Source of the DNA: Holophagales bacterium
Lineage (GTDB): Bacteria > Acidobacteriota > Thermoanaerobaculia > Multivoradales > Multivoraceae
Direction: 5' to 3'
Length of the DNA: 39,130 nt
Assembly (NCBI GenBank): GCA_009837085.1
Contig: VXUF01000145.1
Coordinates: 16,741 to 55,870 of the forward strand
Made by a program: the position numbers and the translations under genes. Position 1 is the first letter of the stretch. The number at the start of each line of letters is the position of its first letter. Below are positions 18,029 to 26,799 of this stretch, piece by piece. The notes beneath the pieces are model-generated. The model did not search any database. It was not told the DNA's origin and was given only the letters and a program-made list of their open reading frames with translations.

Positions 18029-18947
18029 CGCTCACGACCCGGATGTCCGTGTCGTCGGTCTCCATCCAGTAGGAGACGGGCTCGCTGCCGTCGAGCCGGA
18101 GCTGGGACGGATGGCTGCGGAGCCGGCGCCAGCCGTCTTCGTCGAGCGAGTAGAAGCCGTCGAAGTCGGTCCATCGCGCCTCGAAGTCGAGGCTGACCCG
18201 ATCGCTGAGCGCGTAGTTCAGGCCCGCGATGACCTGGTAGCCGGAGAGATCGTCGTCGAGCGTCGTCGTTTCGCTGGTCACCGTTCCGGCGAGGTTGCGG
18301 CGCACCTCCTCCTCGTTGGGAAGGCCGGCAGCGGTCGTGATCGAGTCGGGATCCGTGTTCCGCGCCCACAAGGTGCCGTAGTCGATCTCGGTCGCGCCGA
18401 GCCCGAAGCCGACGCCGACGTAGGGACTCCACCGCCCGCCACCGCCGAAGTCGACGTAGAGATTCGCGAAGACGCTGTCCGACGTGACGCTGTTGATCCG
18501 TTCCTCCGCGACCTGGATCTCGCCGCCCAGCTTGGCGAACGTGGCGCCGGTGGCGCTGGCGACCGGCGCCGACTGGTCGACCTTCGAATCGCGGTGGAAG
18601 TACTCCGCTTCCACCCGCAGCCGACCACCGAAGTCATAGCCCAGGGCGGCGCCGGCGAACAGGCCGCGGGCGCTGTCGAACGACGTCCGCCAGCCAGCGC
18701 CGGAGCCGCGATCGGGCGTCGTACATCCTTCCACCTCGGCGTAGCGCGGATTGATGAACTCGTCGCAGCGGCTCGCCCGATCGTCGCTGTGGCCGACGAA
18801 GAAGACCCCCGGCGCGGCGTGGATTCCCATGCCGCTGCTCAGATAGAAGCCCTTTCGCTCCTCCGCCGCGAGACCTCCTGCCGCGAAGGCGCACGCGACC
18901 GCAAATGCCGCGCGCCGCGCCCATCCGCCTCCCCGCGCCCGTCTCAT
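18006..18947 (-). CDS. Outer-membrane beta-barrel protein
   Basis: A 313-residue protein with a basic signal peptide (RRARGGGWARRAAFAVACAF, cleavage near GLAAEE). Alternating strands such as LFAGAALGYDFGGRLRVEAE and WSPYVGVGFGLGATEID lead to a C-terminal strand VVSVSLRYDF that ends in Phe, the BAM recognition signature. It resembles OmpA-barrel/OMP_b-brl family proteins of 8-10 strands. Two cysteines in a long first extracellular segment (about residues 61 and 75) may form a disulfide. Its start overlaps the stop of the upstream membrane protein by 4 nt, so the two are translationally coupled. The function is unknown. Confidence 0.83.
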   Translation of the reverse strand: MRRARGGGWARRAAFAVACAFAAGGLAAEERKGFYLSSGMGIHAAPGVFFVGHSDDRASRCDEFINPRYAEVEGCTTPDRGSGAGWRTSFDSARGLFAGAALGYDFGGRLRVEAEYFHRDSKVDQSAPVASATGATFAKLGGEIQVAEERINSVTSDSVFANLYVDFGGGGRWSPYVGVGFGLGATEIDYGTLWARNTDPDSITTAAGLPNEEEVRRNLAGTVTSETTTLDDDLSGYQVIAGLNYALSDRVSLDFEARWTDFDGFYSLDEDGWRRLRSHPSQLRLDGSEPVSYWMETDDTDIRVVSVSLRYDF

Positions 18948-19480
18948 TGTCCTGTTTCGCTTTCCCCCTCACTCACCGCCGTCTGCTCGCCGTGGCCGCC
19001 GCCTGGCGGCCCGGGGTGCGGCGTGTTCGTCGTGATCAGGATGACCGAAATCAGCATCCCGCCGATGCCGACCCAGAGCAGGGGACTCACCTCGAGCTGG
19101 CCCCGGCCGCGGTACAGCGTGAAGAGCGCCGTGACCGTGACCGCGCCGCCGAACACGACCGGCATGACGGCGTAGGGAATCCGCGCCCCGCCGCTGAACA
19201 TGGCGAGCGTCAGCGAAAGCGCTCCCAGCGCGCCGAGGGTGCCCGCGTAGAGACCCCAGATTCCCGACGGTCCGGTCGGTTCGAAGCTGTCGCCCATCAC
19301 TCGCATGCCGATCAGCCCTCCGACGATCGCAATGACGAGATAGGCGATGCCGATGCCCACATAGGGCTTGAACGGCGACATGGACTCGTCCACCAGACGC
19401 GCCCTGCCCAGGACCGGACCGTAGAGGCCCCAGCAGAGCGCCGTGCCGAGCGCGAACACGAAGGGAAGGAAGTTCTTCAT
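18944..19480 (-). CDS. Small polytopic membrane protein, half-length DMT/EamA-like
   Basis: The 178-residue protein begins MKNFLPFVFALGTALCWGLYG, a first helix typical of drug/metabolite (EamA) transporters. About five hydrophobic helices are visible, roughly half of a ten-helix DMT carrier, so it would need to dimerise if it is a transporter. The C-terminal tail (after about residue 150) is Pro/Gly/His rich and acidic. GGAGATC lies 7 nt before the ATG. It is coupled by an ATGA overlap to the outer-membrane barrel gene, which suggests a common envelope role, but no substrate can be named. Confidence 0.75.
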   Translation of the reverse strand: MKNFLPFVFALGTALCWGLYGPVLGRARLVDESMSPFKPYVGIGIAYLVIAIVGGLIGMRVMGDSFEPTGPSGIWGLYAGTLGALGALSLTLAMFSGGARIPYAVMPVVFGGAVTVTALFTLYRGRGQLEVSPLLWVGIGGMLISVILITTNTPHPGPPGGGHGEQTAVSEGESETGQ

Positions 19481-19510
19481 CGATGATCTCCAGGTTCAGG
19501 TCGCGCGAGG

Positions 19511-21025
19511 TTATCCCCTGAGCAGGGAGACCGCAGCGATCGTTCCCGGCAAGCCGGTCAGACCGCCGCCCGGATGGCAGCCCGCGCCGCCCAGCCACAG
19601 GCCAGAGGCGGGCAGCGGCTCGCCCGCCCAGGCAGACGCCGACGGTCGAAGCCACAGGCTCTGGGACGGGTTCATCTCGCCGTGATGGAGCCCGCCGGCA
19701 GTAGCGCCGTAGTCCGCCTCGAAGTCCGTGGGCAGCAGCAGCGCGTGCTCTCTCACGAGGCCGCCGATACCGGGGGCCCACCGCTCGAGTTCGTCCGCCA
19801 CCCGGGCCAGGAGCTGCGGACGACCCGCCTCCCAACCGCCCTCCAGGTCGAACGGCAGGTGATGCACCGTCGCCAGCAAGAGGTGCCGCCCCGCGGGCGC
19901 CAGCGACGGATCGAGCGCCGTCGGCAGCGCCGCCTCGATCCAGGGACGGTCCGGCAACCGACCGTACTTCGCAGCGTCGGCCGCCCGCTCGATGTCGTCC
20001 GGTTGCTCCGCGAGCACGATCCGGCCGGTCAGCGCCGGCCGCTCCAGCCCGCGGAACGCCGGCAGCCCGTCGAGTGACAGCGCCAGCCTCGCCGCGGCGC
20101 CGCGGTACTTCACGTGGAGCAGGCGCCGCACGAAGCGAGGCTCGAGGAGCGCCGCGCCGATCAGATCGAGGAAGGTGACGGAGGGCGTCGCGGTCGAGAC
20201 GACGGCCCCGGCTTCGATCCGTTCGCCGTCCGCCAACCGTACGCCGGCGACGCGGCCCGAATCGACCAGAATCCGGGAGACGGCAGCGCCGGTCCGGATC
20301 TCCGCACCCGAGGCGGCGGCCGAAGCGGCCAGGGCAGAGGCCAGGGCCCCGGCGCCGCCCTGGGCGCGCACGACCGGCGCCAGTCGGTCGGAACCGCCCA
20401 GGGCGCAGTGGAAGAGCAACGGCCAGCCGGTCCCGTTCGCGCGAGGCCCCAGACCGGTCGCGGGTAGCGCCACTCCGCAGAGCCCGGCCAGCAACGAAGG
20501 GTTCTCGAACCGCTCGCGCAGCGACTCGTCTAGCGACGAGGACAGCGCCCGCAGGACTTCCGGCGCGATGAGGAGACGCCCCATGTCGCCGAGCTCCAGT
20601 GGCCTGGAGAGGAGCGGCTCAAGCGCCGCCGCGCGCTCAGCCAGCTCGAACACGAATCCGGGCCAGGCAGCCGCGTCCCGACGGCTCACCCCGCCCAGCC
20701 CCTCCACGGTGCGCCCGACTTCGGGCCAGAGCACGACCGCGCTCGAACCGGCGGTCGCCGGAACCGCGGCTACCGCCGGAGCTTCGATCAACTCCAACCC
20801 GTGCGCGCCGAGCTCCAGCTCCTCCATCACGGAACGGCGGAACATCCCCAGGTCGTGGCTGCCCGCATCGACCCGGTGGCCAGGGATGAGCTCCCGCGTC
20901 GACGCCAGCCCGCCGAGCTCCGGGCGCGCCTCGAGCAGAACGACGTCCCGCCCCGAACGTGCGAGGAGCGCCGCGGCGACCAGCCCGTTGTGACCGCCGC
21001 CGACGACGGCTACCCGACCGTTCAA
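19511..21025 (-). CDS. FAD-dependent oxidoreductase, phytoene-desaturase/PYROXD2 superfamily (second copy)
   Basis: Homology starts at NGRVAVVGGGHNGLVAAALL, immediately after a TTG at 21025 that overlaps the stop of the previous gene (TTGA) and has GGGGAG five nucleotides upstream. The product is 504 residues. The N-terminal dinucleotide-binding fold has GxGxxG as GGGHNG and the acidic end LLEARPELGG. The C-terminus has the FAD-contacting LWLGGAGCHPGGGLTG typical of CrtI/amine-oxidase-like flavoproteins. Members dehydrogenate or oxidise lipophilic or amine substrates. It is paralogous to the gene upstream and the last gene of the TonB receptor - IclR/GcvT - FAD - FAD operon. The exact reaction is unknown. 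Confidence 0.87.
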   Translation of the reverse strand: MNGRVAVVGGGHNGLVAAALLARSGRDVVLLEARPELGGLASTRELIPGHRVDAGSHDLGMFRRSVMEELELGAHGLELIEAPAVAAVPATAGSSAVVLWPEVGRTVEGLGGVSRRDAAAWPGFVFELAERAAALEPLLSRPLELGDMGRLLIAPEVLRALSSSLDESLRERFENPSLLAGLCGVALPATGLGPRANGTGWPLLFHCALGGSDRLAPVVRAQGGAGALASALAASAAASGAEIRTGAAVSRILVDSGRVAGVRLADGERIEAGAVVSTATPSVTFLDLIGAALLEPRFVRRLLHVKYRGAAARLALSLDGLPAFRGLERPALTGRIVLAEQPDDIERAADAAKYGRLPDRPWIEAALPTALDPSLAPAGRHLLLATVHHLPFDLEGGWEAGRPQLLARVADELERWAPGIGGLVREHALLLPTDFEADYGATAGGLHHGEMNPSQSLWLRPSASAWAGEPLPASGLWLGGAGCHPGGGLTGLPGTIAAVSLLRG

Positions 21026-22677
21026 CGCGTCTCCCCACCGCCGCCACCGGCCGTGTCGGCTGTCCGCAGATCGTCCAGCACCCGGAGCGCGGCCAGCCGA
21101 GCCGGGCCGCCGGAAATGCCGCCGCCGAACTGCGTCGACGAGCCGCAGAGGTAGTAGCCGGGCAACGGCGTCCGGAAGGCCGCGGCGGCCGGGTCGGGGC
21201 GCAGCAGGAACAACTGCGACAGCCGCAGCTCGCCGTGGAAGATGTTGCCCCCGGGGATGCCGGCGATCGCCTCGATGTCCGGCGGCACGAGCACCTGCCG
21301 GTGCAGGATCTGATCCTCGATGCCGGGCGCGTACTCGGCGAGGGTGCGCACCACGGCATCGCCGAACGCCTCGCGCTGACCCTCGTCCCAGGAGCCCGCC
21401 GCCAGTTCGTACGGCGCGTACTGCACGAAGCAGGACAGGACATGCTTGCCCGGCGGCGCCATGTCCGGGTCGAGAACGGACGGGATGATCATGTCGATGA
21501 ACGGTCGTTCCGAGAAGCCGCCGTACTTCGCGTCGTCGTAGGCGCGGTCGACGTAGTCGAGGCCCGGGGCGATCGTGATCCCGCCCGAGAGGTGGGGGCC
21601 GGGCTCCGGCATGCACTCGAAGCGCGGCAGGCCGGAGATGGCGAGGTTCACCTTGCCCGCGCAACCGCCGCTCTGCCACCGAGCCGCCCGTTCGACGAGT
21701 CCGGCGCCGCCCGGGATGTCCCCGGGATCGAGCAGCCGGCCGAGGCTGATCTGCGGCGCTGCAGACGACATGACGACCGCGGCACGCAACTCGTCGCCGT
21801 TCGCCAGCACGACGCCGGCCGCCCGGCCGTCGCTGACCAGCACTCGCGCCACAGGGCTCTGCGTCCGGATCTCGGCGCCGTGGCTTCGCGCCGCCCTGGC
21901 GATCGTCGCCGCCACTGCGCCGGTGCCGCCCTTCTGGAAACCCCACTCCCGGTAGACCCCGTCGACCTCGCCCATGTAGTGGTGCAGGAGGACGTACGCC
22001 GAGCCCGGCGTGCGGGGCGACAGCATGGAGCCGATGATGCTGGAACTCGAAAGCGCCGACTTCAGCACGTCGGACTCGAACCACTGGCCCAGGAAGTCGG
22101 CGGAACTCATCGTCAGCATCTGCACGAAGGAGCGCAACCGGGCCGGCGGCAGGTCGAGGAAGTAGCGCGCGATGTCGGCGACCTCAGCCGACACCTCGAC
22201 GTCCAGATGCTCCGCGCTCTCGACGACGCGGTCACCGATCGCCGCCGCCAGTTCGTCGGGCGCCGCACGCTGCAGCCGGTACATCAGATGGCCCATGCGG
22301 CGCATCTCGAGCTTGTACTCGAACAGCGCCTCGGCATCGCGGCGCGAGTGACGGGCGATGTGGCGGTATGTCCGCTGCGGATCCGCCTCGCGGAACAGGC
22401 AGTCGCCCCCCGGCAGCGGGTTCAGGGTGCTCGCGGTGGGAACGAGGAACAGACCGTGGCGCACCAGGTCGAGTTCGTGGATGACCTCTGGCCGCAACAG
22501 CGAAACAAGGTAGGAGAACACGCTGAACCGGAAACCCGGGAAGGCCTCCTCGCTGCGGGTGGCGCCGCCGATCTCGGGAGAGGACTCCAGCACCACGACG
22601 TCGAGGCCGGCACGGGCAAGGTAGGCCGCGGCAACCAGACCGTTGTGGCCGGCGCCGACAACGATCGCATCGGTCAT
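21022..22677 (-). CDS. FAD-dependent oxidoreductase, phytoene-desaturase/PYROXD2 superfamily (first copy)
   Basis: The 551-residue flavoprotein begins MTDAIVVGAGHNGLVAAAYL, a classic Rossmann motif (GxGxxG at 8-13), followed by VVLESSPEIGGATRSEE. The C-terminal FAD/substrate region reads YYLCGSSTQFGGGISGGPA. Length and motifs fit the PYROXD2/NAD(P)-FAD oxidoreductase branch of the CrtI clan. The ATG overlaps the stop of the GcvT fusion by 4 nt and the gene ends over the TTG start of its paralogue, so all three are tightly coupled. By context it may oxidise an intermediate of a methylated-amine pathway, but this is inference. Confidence 0.88.
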   Translation of the reverse strand: MTDAIVVGAGHNGLVAAAYLARAGLDVVVLESSPEIGGATRSEEAFPGFRFSVFSYLVSLLRPEVIHELDLVRHGLFLVPTASTLNPLPGGDCLFREADPQRTYRHIARHSRRDAEALFEYKLEMRRMGHLMYRLQRAAPDELAAAIGDRVVESAEHLDVEVSAEVADIARYFLDLPPARLRSFVQMLTMSSADFLGQWFESDVLKSALSSSSIIGSMLSPRTPGSAYVLLHHYMGEVDGVYREWGFQKGGTGAVAATIARAARSHGAEIRTQSPVARVLVSDGRAAGVVLANGDELRAAVVMSSAAPQISLGRLLDPGDIPGGAGLVERAARWQSGGCAGKVNLAISGLPRFECMPEPGPHLSGGITIAPGLDYVDRAYDDAKYGGFSERPFIDMIIPSVLDPDMAPPGKHVLSCFVQYAPYELAAGSWDEGQREAFGDAVVRTLAEYAPGIEDQILHRQVLVPPDIEAIAGIPGGNIFHGELRLSQLFLLRPDPAAAAFRTPLPGYYLCGSSTQFGGGISGGPARLAALRVLDDLRTADTAGGGGGETR

Positions 22678-24185
22678 TCGTCAACCCGGGGCATCGGATC
22701 GACCGCCGTCTTGCGCGCCGGATTGAAGAACGGCCGCCGGACGACCCGCGCCCGTGCCCGACGCCGGCCGTAGCCGACGGAAACCTCGACATCGAGCTCC
22801 GTTCCCAGGGCGGCCGCATCGGCGTGCACGGTGGCGAGGCCGATGTACTTCTTGAGCAGGGGCGAGAAGAATCGGCTCGTGCACTGGCCGACCTGCCATC
22901 CCCCGGGCGCGAACACCGGCGTCGGCTCCCGGGAAGCCGGCTGTCCCACGATCTGCGGGCGGAGGTCGATCTCGGACCACAGCCGTTCCAGTTCGAACCA
23001 GTCGACCTCGAGGCCGACCATTGCCCAGGCAGGCCCCCGATCGCGTTCCAGCTCGAGCGCGCGTCGACCCACGAAGTCGGCCTGCTTGTCCAGCTTCACC
23101 GTGAACCCGAGTCCCGCCTCGGCCGGCGTCACCTTCAGCACCTCGATCTCGGCGTGGGACGCCGACACGTAGTCGACGTCGATCAGCACCAGGCCCGCTT
23201 CGACCCGCACCATGTCGAGCGCCAGGAGCCCCGCGGGCAGCAGCCCGTGGTCCTGGCCCGCCTCGACGAGAGCGTCCCACAGCGCCTCCGCGTGCTCGGC
23301 GGCCACCCAGAACTCGTAGCCGAGATCGCCCGTGTAGCCCGTGCGGGTCACGGTCACCGGACCGCCTCCGGCGACCGGGCCGACTTCTCCGGCCGCGAGG
23401 TCGAAGTAGCGCATCGCGCCGAAGTCAATGCCCGTCGTGGCCGCCTCAGCAATGGCCCGAGCCCGCGGCCCCTGGAGCGCCAGCACGCCGACCTCTTCCG
23501 AGACGTCCCGCACCTCGACGTCCATGCCCCAGCCGCAGTCCTCGAACCAGCGCAGGCAGGGCTCCGCCGCGCTGACCAGAAAGCGCTCGCGCGCGAGGCG
23601 CTGCACGTTGCCGTCCTGCAGCAGATGGCCCTCCTCGTTGCACCAGGACGTGTACATCACCCGGCCCGTGCGACTCTTCGAGAAGTCCCGCGTCATGAGG
23701 CGATCCAGCAGCCGTTCGGCGTCCGCGCCGGTGATCTCGTACTTGAACAGCGGCGACACGTCGATCAGGCCGGCCGCGTTGCGGATCGCCCAGTACTCGC
23801 GTTCGGGCGTCGGCTCGTAGGTTTCGACGCACGTGTAGCCCGACCAGTCACGCCACGCTCCGCTCTCGCACAGCGCGGCCGTCCGCCGGTGGAACGGCGT
23901 CCGCAAGGGTTCGAGCGGTCGCAGACCGTTGTGGCGCGGTGACGGCCCGGCGTCTCCGGCGCCGGGCGCGCCCGGCACCCACCGGTAAGCCTGGCTGTCC
24001 GGACTGCGGCCGATCAGACCCTCCGCCTCGAGCACGCCAAGCAGGCGATGCGCGGTCGATGGATGGAGCCCGTGCGACGCCGCCAGGTCCGACAGGCGGT
24101 GCTCCGGCGCCTCCGGCGTGAACGACCTCAGCAGGGCCAGCGCCCGCTGGACGGCCTGCGTTCCCTGCGGAGCCCGGCGCGGCAT
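22674..24185 (-). CDS. IclR-type HTH fused to GcvT/aminomethyltransferase (tetrahydrofolate-dependent demethylase-like)
   Basis: One uninterrupted 503-residue frame. Residues about 9-71 are an IclR-family winged HTH (AVQRALALLRSF, then LSDLAASHGLHPSTAHRLLG, then wing LIGRSPDSQAYRWVPG). A Gly/Pro linker (72-90) leads into a complete GcvT domain (about 95-500). It starts TPFHRRTAALCESGAW and carries IRNAAGLIDVSPLFKYEITG, the folate-site region LLQDGNVQRL and the signature TRTGYTGDLGYEFW. The usual IclR effector domain is absent. No convincing internal start exists between the domains. AGGAG lies 9 nt before the ATG. The GcvT part would move a methyl or methylene group to tetrahydrofolate, and the HTH suggests it also binds DNA. 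It follows the TonB receptor by 12 nt. Confidence 0.85.
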   Translation of the reverse strand: MPRRAPQGTQAVQRALALLRSFTPEAPEHRLSDLAASHGLHPSTAHRLLGVLEAEGLIGRSPDSQAYRWVPGAPGAGDAGPSPRHNGLRPLEPLRTPFHRRTAALCESGAWRDWSGYTCVETYEPTPEREYWAIRNAAGLIDVSPLFKYEITGADAERLLDRLMTRDFSKSRTGRVMYTSWCNEEGHLLQDGNVQRLARERFLVSAAEPCLRWFEDCGWGMDVEVRDVSEEVGVLALQGPRARAIAEAATTGIDFGAMRYFDLAAGEVGPVAGGGPVTVTRTGYTGDLGYEFWVAAEHAEALWDALVEAGQDHGLLPAGLLALDMVRVEAGLVLIDVDYVSASHAEIEVLKVTPAEAGLGFTVKLDKQADFVGRRALELERDRGPAWAMVGLEVDWFELERLWSEIDLRPQIVGQPASREPTPVFAPGGWQVGQCTSRFFSPLLKKYIGLATVHADAAALGTELDVEVSVGYGRRRARARVVRRPFFNPARKTAVDPMPRVDE

Positions 24186-24197
24186 GGACCGCCGCTC

Positions 24198-26777
24198 CTA
24201 TCGACGCCAGCGGTGGTTGAGGCGCGCGTAGTAGTACCCGCCGCCCAGGCCCCAGGGCGTGAACTGGCTGTAGGGCAGGCCGAACTGCGCGGCGAACAGG
24301 TCCATCCGATCCGAGAGCGTGTCGAAGACGTTCTGGCCGCCGACCGAAAGGGTGGTGTCACGCACCAGGGGGACGCTGACTTCCAGGTCGAGAACGTACC
24401 GCCCACCGAGGACCGGCGCCTCGGCCCGGCGCACGGACCGGGCGTCGAGGTGGTCGACCCACGATCCGAAGTAGTGGAGCCGTCCGAGCAGGCCGACCCG
24501 CCCGATGTCCTGGTTGACGGCCAGGTTCCACCGCGTTTCCGGCACGCCCCGTTCCAGGGCGAGCACGTCGCCCGGACCGAGCAGGTCGGAGTTCTTCGTG
24601 ATCTCCGTCTCCGTGTGGTTCAGCGCCAGGCTGAACACCGTCTTGCCGCCCAGGGCCGGCGGCGCCCAGGTCGAGACGATGTCGATCCCCTGGGTGCGAG
24701 ACGAGAAGTCGTTGATGAAGAACCGGAACGAAGACAGGGTACGCGCCGAGGTGATGCCTTCCGACAGCAGCAGGGTCCGCTCTTCGTCGGCCAGCGTAAA
24801 GAACTGGGACAGGGCGAGCCGCCGGTCGACGTCGATGTGGTAGGTGTCCGCCGTCAGCGTGAACGGCCCGGTGTCGATCACGAGCCCCGCCGTCATGTTG
24901 GTCGACGTCTCGGGTTCGAGGGGCTGACCGCCGCGGAACTGCGCGGCGCGGAAGGTCGACGGCACCGTGGCGCTGTCGACCAGATCGAGCGTCTCCGGGT
25001 TGATCGTCGACTGTACGTTGAACACGTTCTGCTGACCCGGCGTCGGGGCCCGGAAGCCGGTGCTGACGCCGCCGCGCACGGAAACCGTGTCCGTCAGGGC
25101 GTAGCGGGCCGAGAGCTTTCCGTTCGTCGTGTCGCCGAAGACGTCGAAGTGCTCGAACCGCAGGGCGCCGCCGAGCGTCCAGCGCCCGTCCGGATCCCGC
25201 AACTCCAGGTCGCCGTACACGGCCGTGTTGGCGCGGCTCCAGGTACCGGCCGTGTAGTCGGGGAAACCCGGGAAACCGTTGGAACCGGAAACGAAACCCT
25301 GCGCGGCGTATGGTCCGACCTGCCACGACGGAAGCTCCCCTGAGCGGATAGTGAAGCGCTCGTCACGCCACTCGGCGCCCCCGGCCACGTGAACGAGTTC
25401 GGAAACCGCGTAGGAGACGTCGAAGTGCAGGTTGAGTTCGGCCTGCCTGTAAACACCCGGATCGAAGTCGCGTGGACTCGCCGGCCCCAGCGAGGCGTTC
25501 ACCGTGTTGAAGAGGAAGAAGTCCGCTTCGTGGGAGCCGTAGCTGGCGCTGGCGTCCCAGGTGAAACCGCTCTTCGTGCTCCGGCGCACCCCGGCCACGG
25601 CCGACATGTCGGTCATCACGCCGCTGAAGTACGGCGTGAAGCCTCCCGGGGCAATCTCCTGGAAGGAGAAGCAGTTCGGATCGGCGAACACCTCCGCGAG
25701 CGCGTCCTGGTCCGGCCGGTTGTCGGTGATCGTCACGATCGGGCATCCGGCCGAGCCGTCGCGCACGCCATCCTGCGCGTCGAGCACGTCGCCGATGAGC
25801 AGCGTGCGGCCGCCATCGAGGCTGAAGATGTTGGCCCGCGTATTGGGATTGCGGTAGTAGAAGCCCTGCGTCGCCGTCTTCTCGGCGTAGTTCGCGTGGC
25901 CGTACACCTGCGCGCCGTTCCCGAGCAGCTTGCCGAAGTTGCCGAACAGCTTCAGGTCGTCCTCGTACTCCGAGTCGCCCCAGATCTGAGCCGGGTCGCG
26001 GACGTGCGTGTTGCCGGCGGCGATCAACGCCGCGGCGTCGGCGCGCTGCACGCTGCGGCTCGTCGGGTCGGCGTTGCCGTACTCCATGCTCAGATGAGCA
26101 AAGCCGTTCTCCCCCAGCGGCAGTCCGACGTCGCCGGCGATCGCATACGCCTGGCCGTCGCCCGCGCCGTAGACGCCGCTCTTCACCTCCAGGCTGCCGC
26201 CCGACGGGGCGTCCTTGAGCAGGAAGTTCATCACGCCGGCGATCGCGTCCGAGCCATACTGCGCCGAGGCGCCGTCGCGCAGCACCTCGACCTGTCGCAG
26301 CGCGGTCGCCGGGATGGTCGAGATGTCCGGCCCCTGCGTGCCGTCCGTCACGCCCCCGAACCAGACCAGGATCGCGGACCGGTGCCTGCGCTTGCCGTTG
26401 ACGAGCACGAGCGTGTGGTCGTGAGCCAGGTTGCGCAGGCTCGCCGGCCGCACCAGCGACGCGGCGCCGCTGATCGGATGGGTCGCGACGTTGAACGAGG
26501 GCACCAGATTCCGCAACTGGTAGTCCAGCGTGCTGGCGCCCTGGCTGACGACATCCTCGACCGGGATGGCGTAGATCGGGACGGACGACTCCGTCACGGA
26601 CCGCGGCCGTGCGCGGCTGCCGACCACCACCAGTTCTTCGTCGAATTCCGCGGCTGGCTCCACCGCGGGCGGTGCCGTCTCCCCGGCCTCCTGGGCGTAG
26701 ATCGCAACGGGAGCCGCGAACGCGTCGAGCAGAAAGGCGAGCAGGAGGAGACGCGGCACGGCGGCATGATCGCACAT
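24198..26777 (-). CDS. TonB-dependent outer-membrane receptor
   Basis: With the ATG at 26777 the protein has 859 residues. A signal peptide (RLLLLAFLLDAF, cleavage near AIYAQ) precedes a short TonB-box-like segment (EELVVVGSRA), a plug domain (LRNLVPSFNV to GVMNFLLKDA) and a large 22-strand barrel. The last residues are LNHRWRR rather than a terminal aromatic, which is slightly unusual. The frame is open further upstream, and an ATG at 26801 would overlap the divergent Rieske start, so a start at 26777 (or GTG 26759) is preferred. It imports a ligand across the outer membrane with TonB energy. Being first in the operon with GcvT and flavoproteins, its ligand is likely their substrate. Confidence 0.9.
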   Translation of the reverse strand: MCDHAAVPRLLLLAFLLDAFAAPVAIYAQEAGETAPPAVEPAAEFDEELVVVGSRARPRSVTESSVPIYAIPVEDVVSQGASTLDYQLRNLVPSFNVATHPISGAASLVRPASLRNLAHDHTLVLVNGKRRHRSAILVWFGGVTDGTQGPDISTIPATALRQVEVLRDGASAQYGSDAIAGVMNFLLKDAPSGGSLEVKSGVYGAGDGQAYAIAGDVGLPLGENGFAHLSMEYGNADPTSRSVQRADAAALIAAGNTHVRDPAQIWGDSEYEDDLKLFGNFGKLLGNGAQVYGHANYAEKTATQGFYYRNPNTRANIFSLDGGRTLLIGDVLDAQDGVRDGSAGCPIVTITDNRPDQDALAEVFADPNCFSFQEIAPGGFTPYFSGVMTDMSAVAGVRRSTKSGFTWDASASYGSHEADFFLFNTVNASLGPASPRDFDPGVYRQAELNLHFDVSYAVSELVHVAGGAEWRDERFTIRSGELPSWQVGPYAAQGFVSGSNGFPGFPDYTAGTWSRANTAVYGDLELRDPDGRWTLGGALRFEHFDVFGDTTNGKLSARYALTDTVSVRGGVSTGFRAPTPGQQNVFNVQSTINPETLDLVDSATVPSTFRAAQFRGGQPLEPETSTNMTAGLVIDTGPFTLTADTYHIDVDRRLALSQFFTLADEERTLLLSEGITSARTLSSFRFFINDFSSRTQGIDIVSTWAPPALGGKTVFSLALNHTETEITKNSDLLGPGDVLALERGVPETRWNLAVNQDIGRVGLLGRLHYFGSWVDHLDARSVRRAEAPVLGGRYVLDLEVSVPLVRDTTLSVGGQNVFDTLSDRMDLFAAQFGLPYSQFTPWGLGGGYYYARLNHRWRR

Positions 26778-26799
26778 CAACAGCGCTAGGATTCCTCTC

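Noticed and set aside
19511..22084. 857-codon frame suggesting one giant protein
   Set aside because: The part upstream of 21025 is out of frame with the real FAD oxidoreductase gene at 21022-22677, and homology starts at the TTG at 21025.
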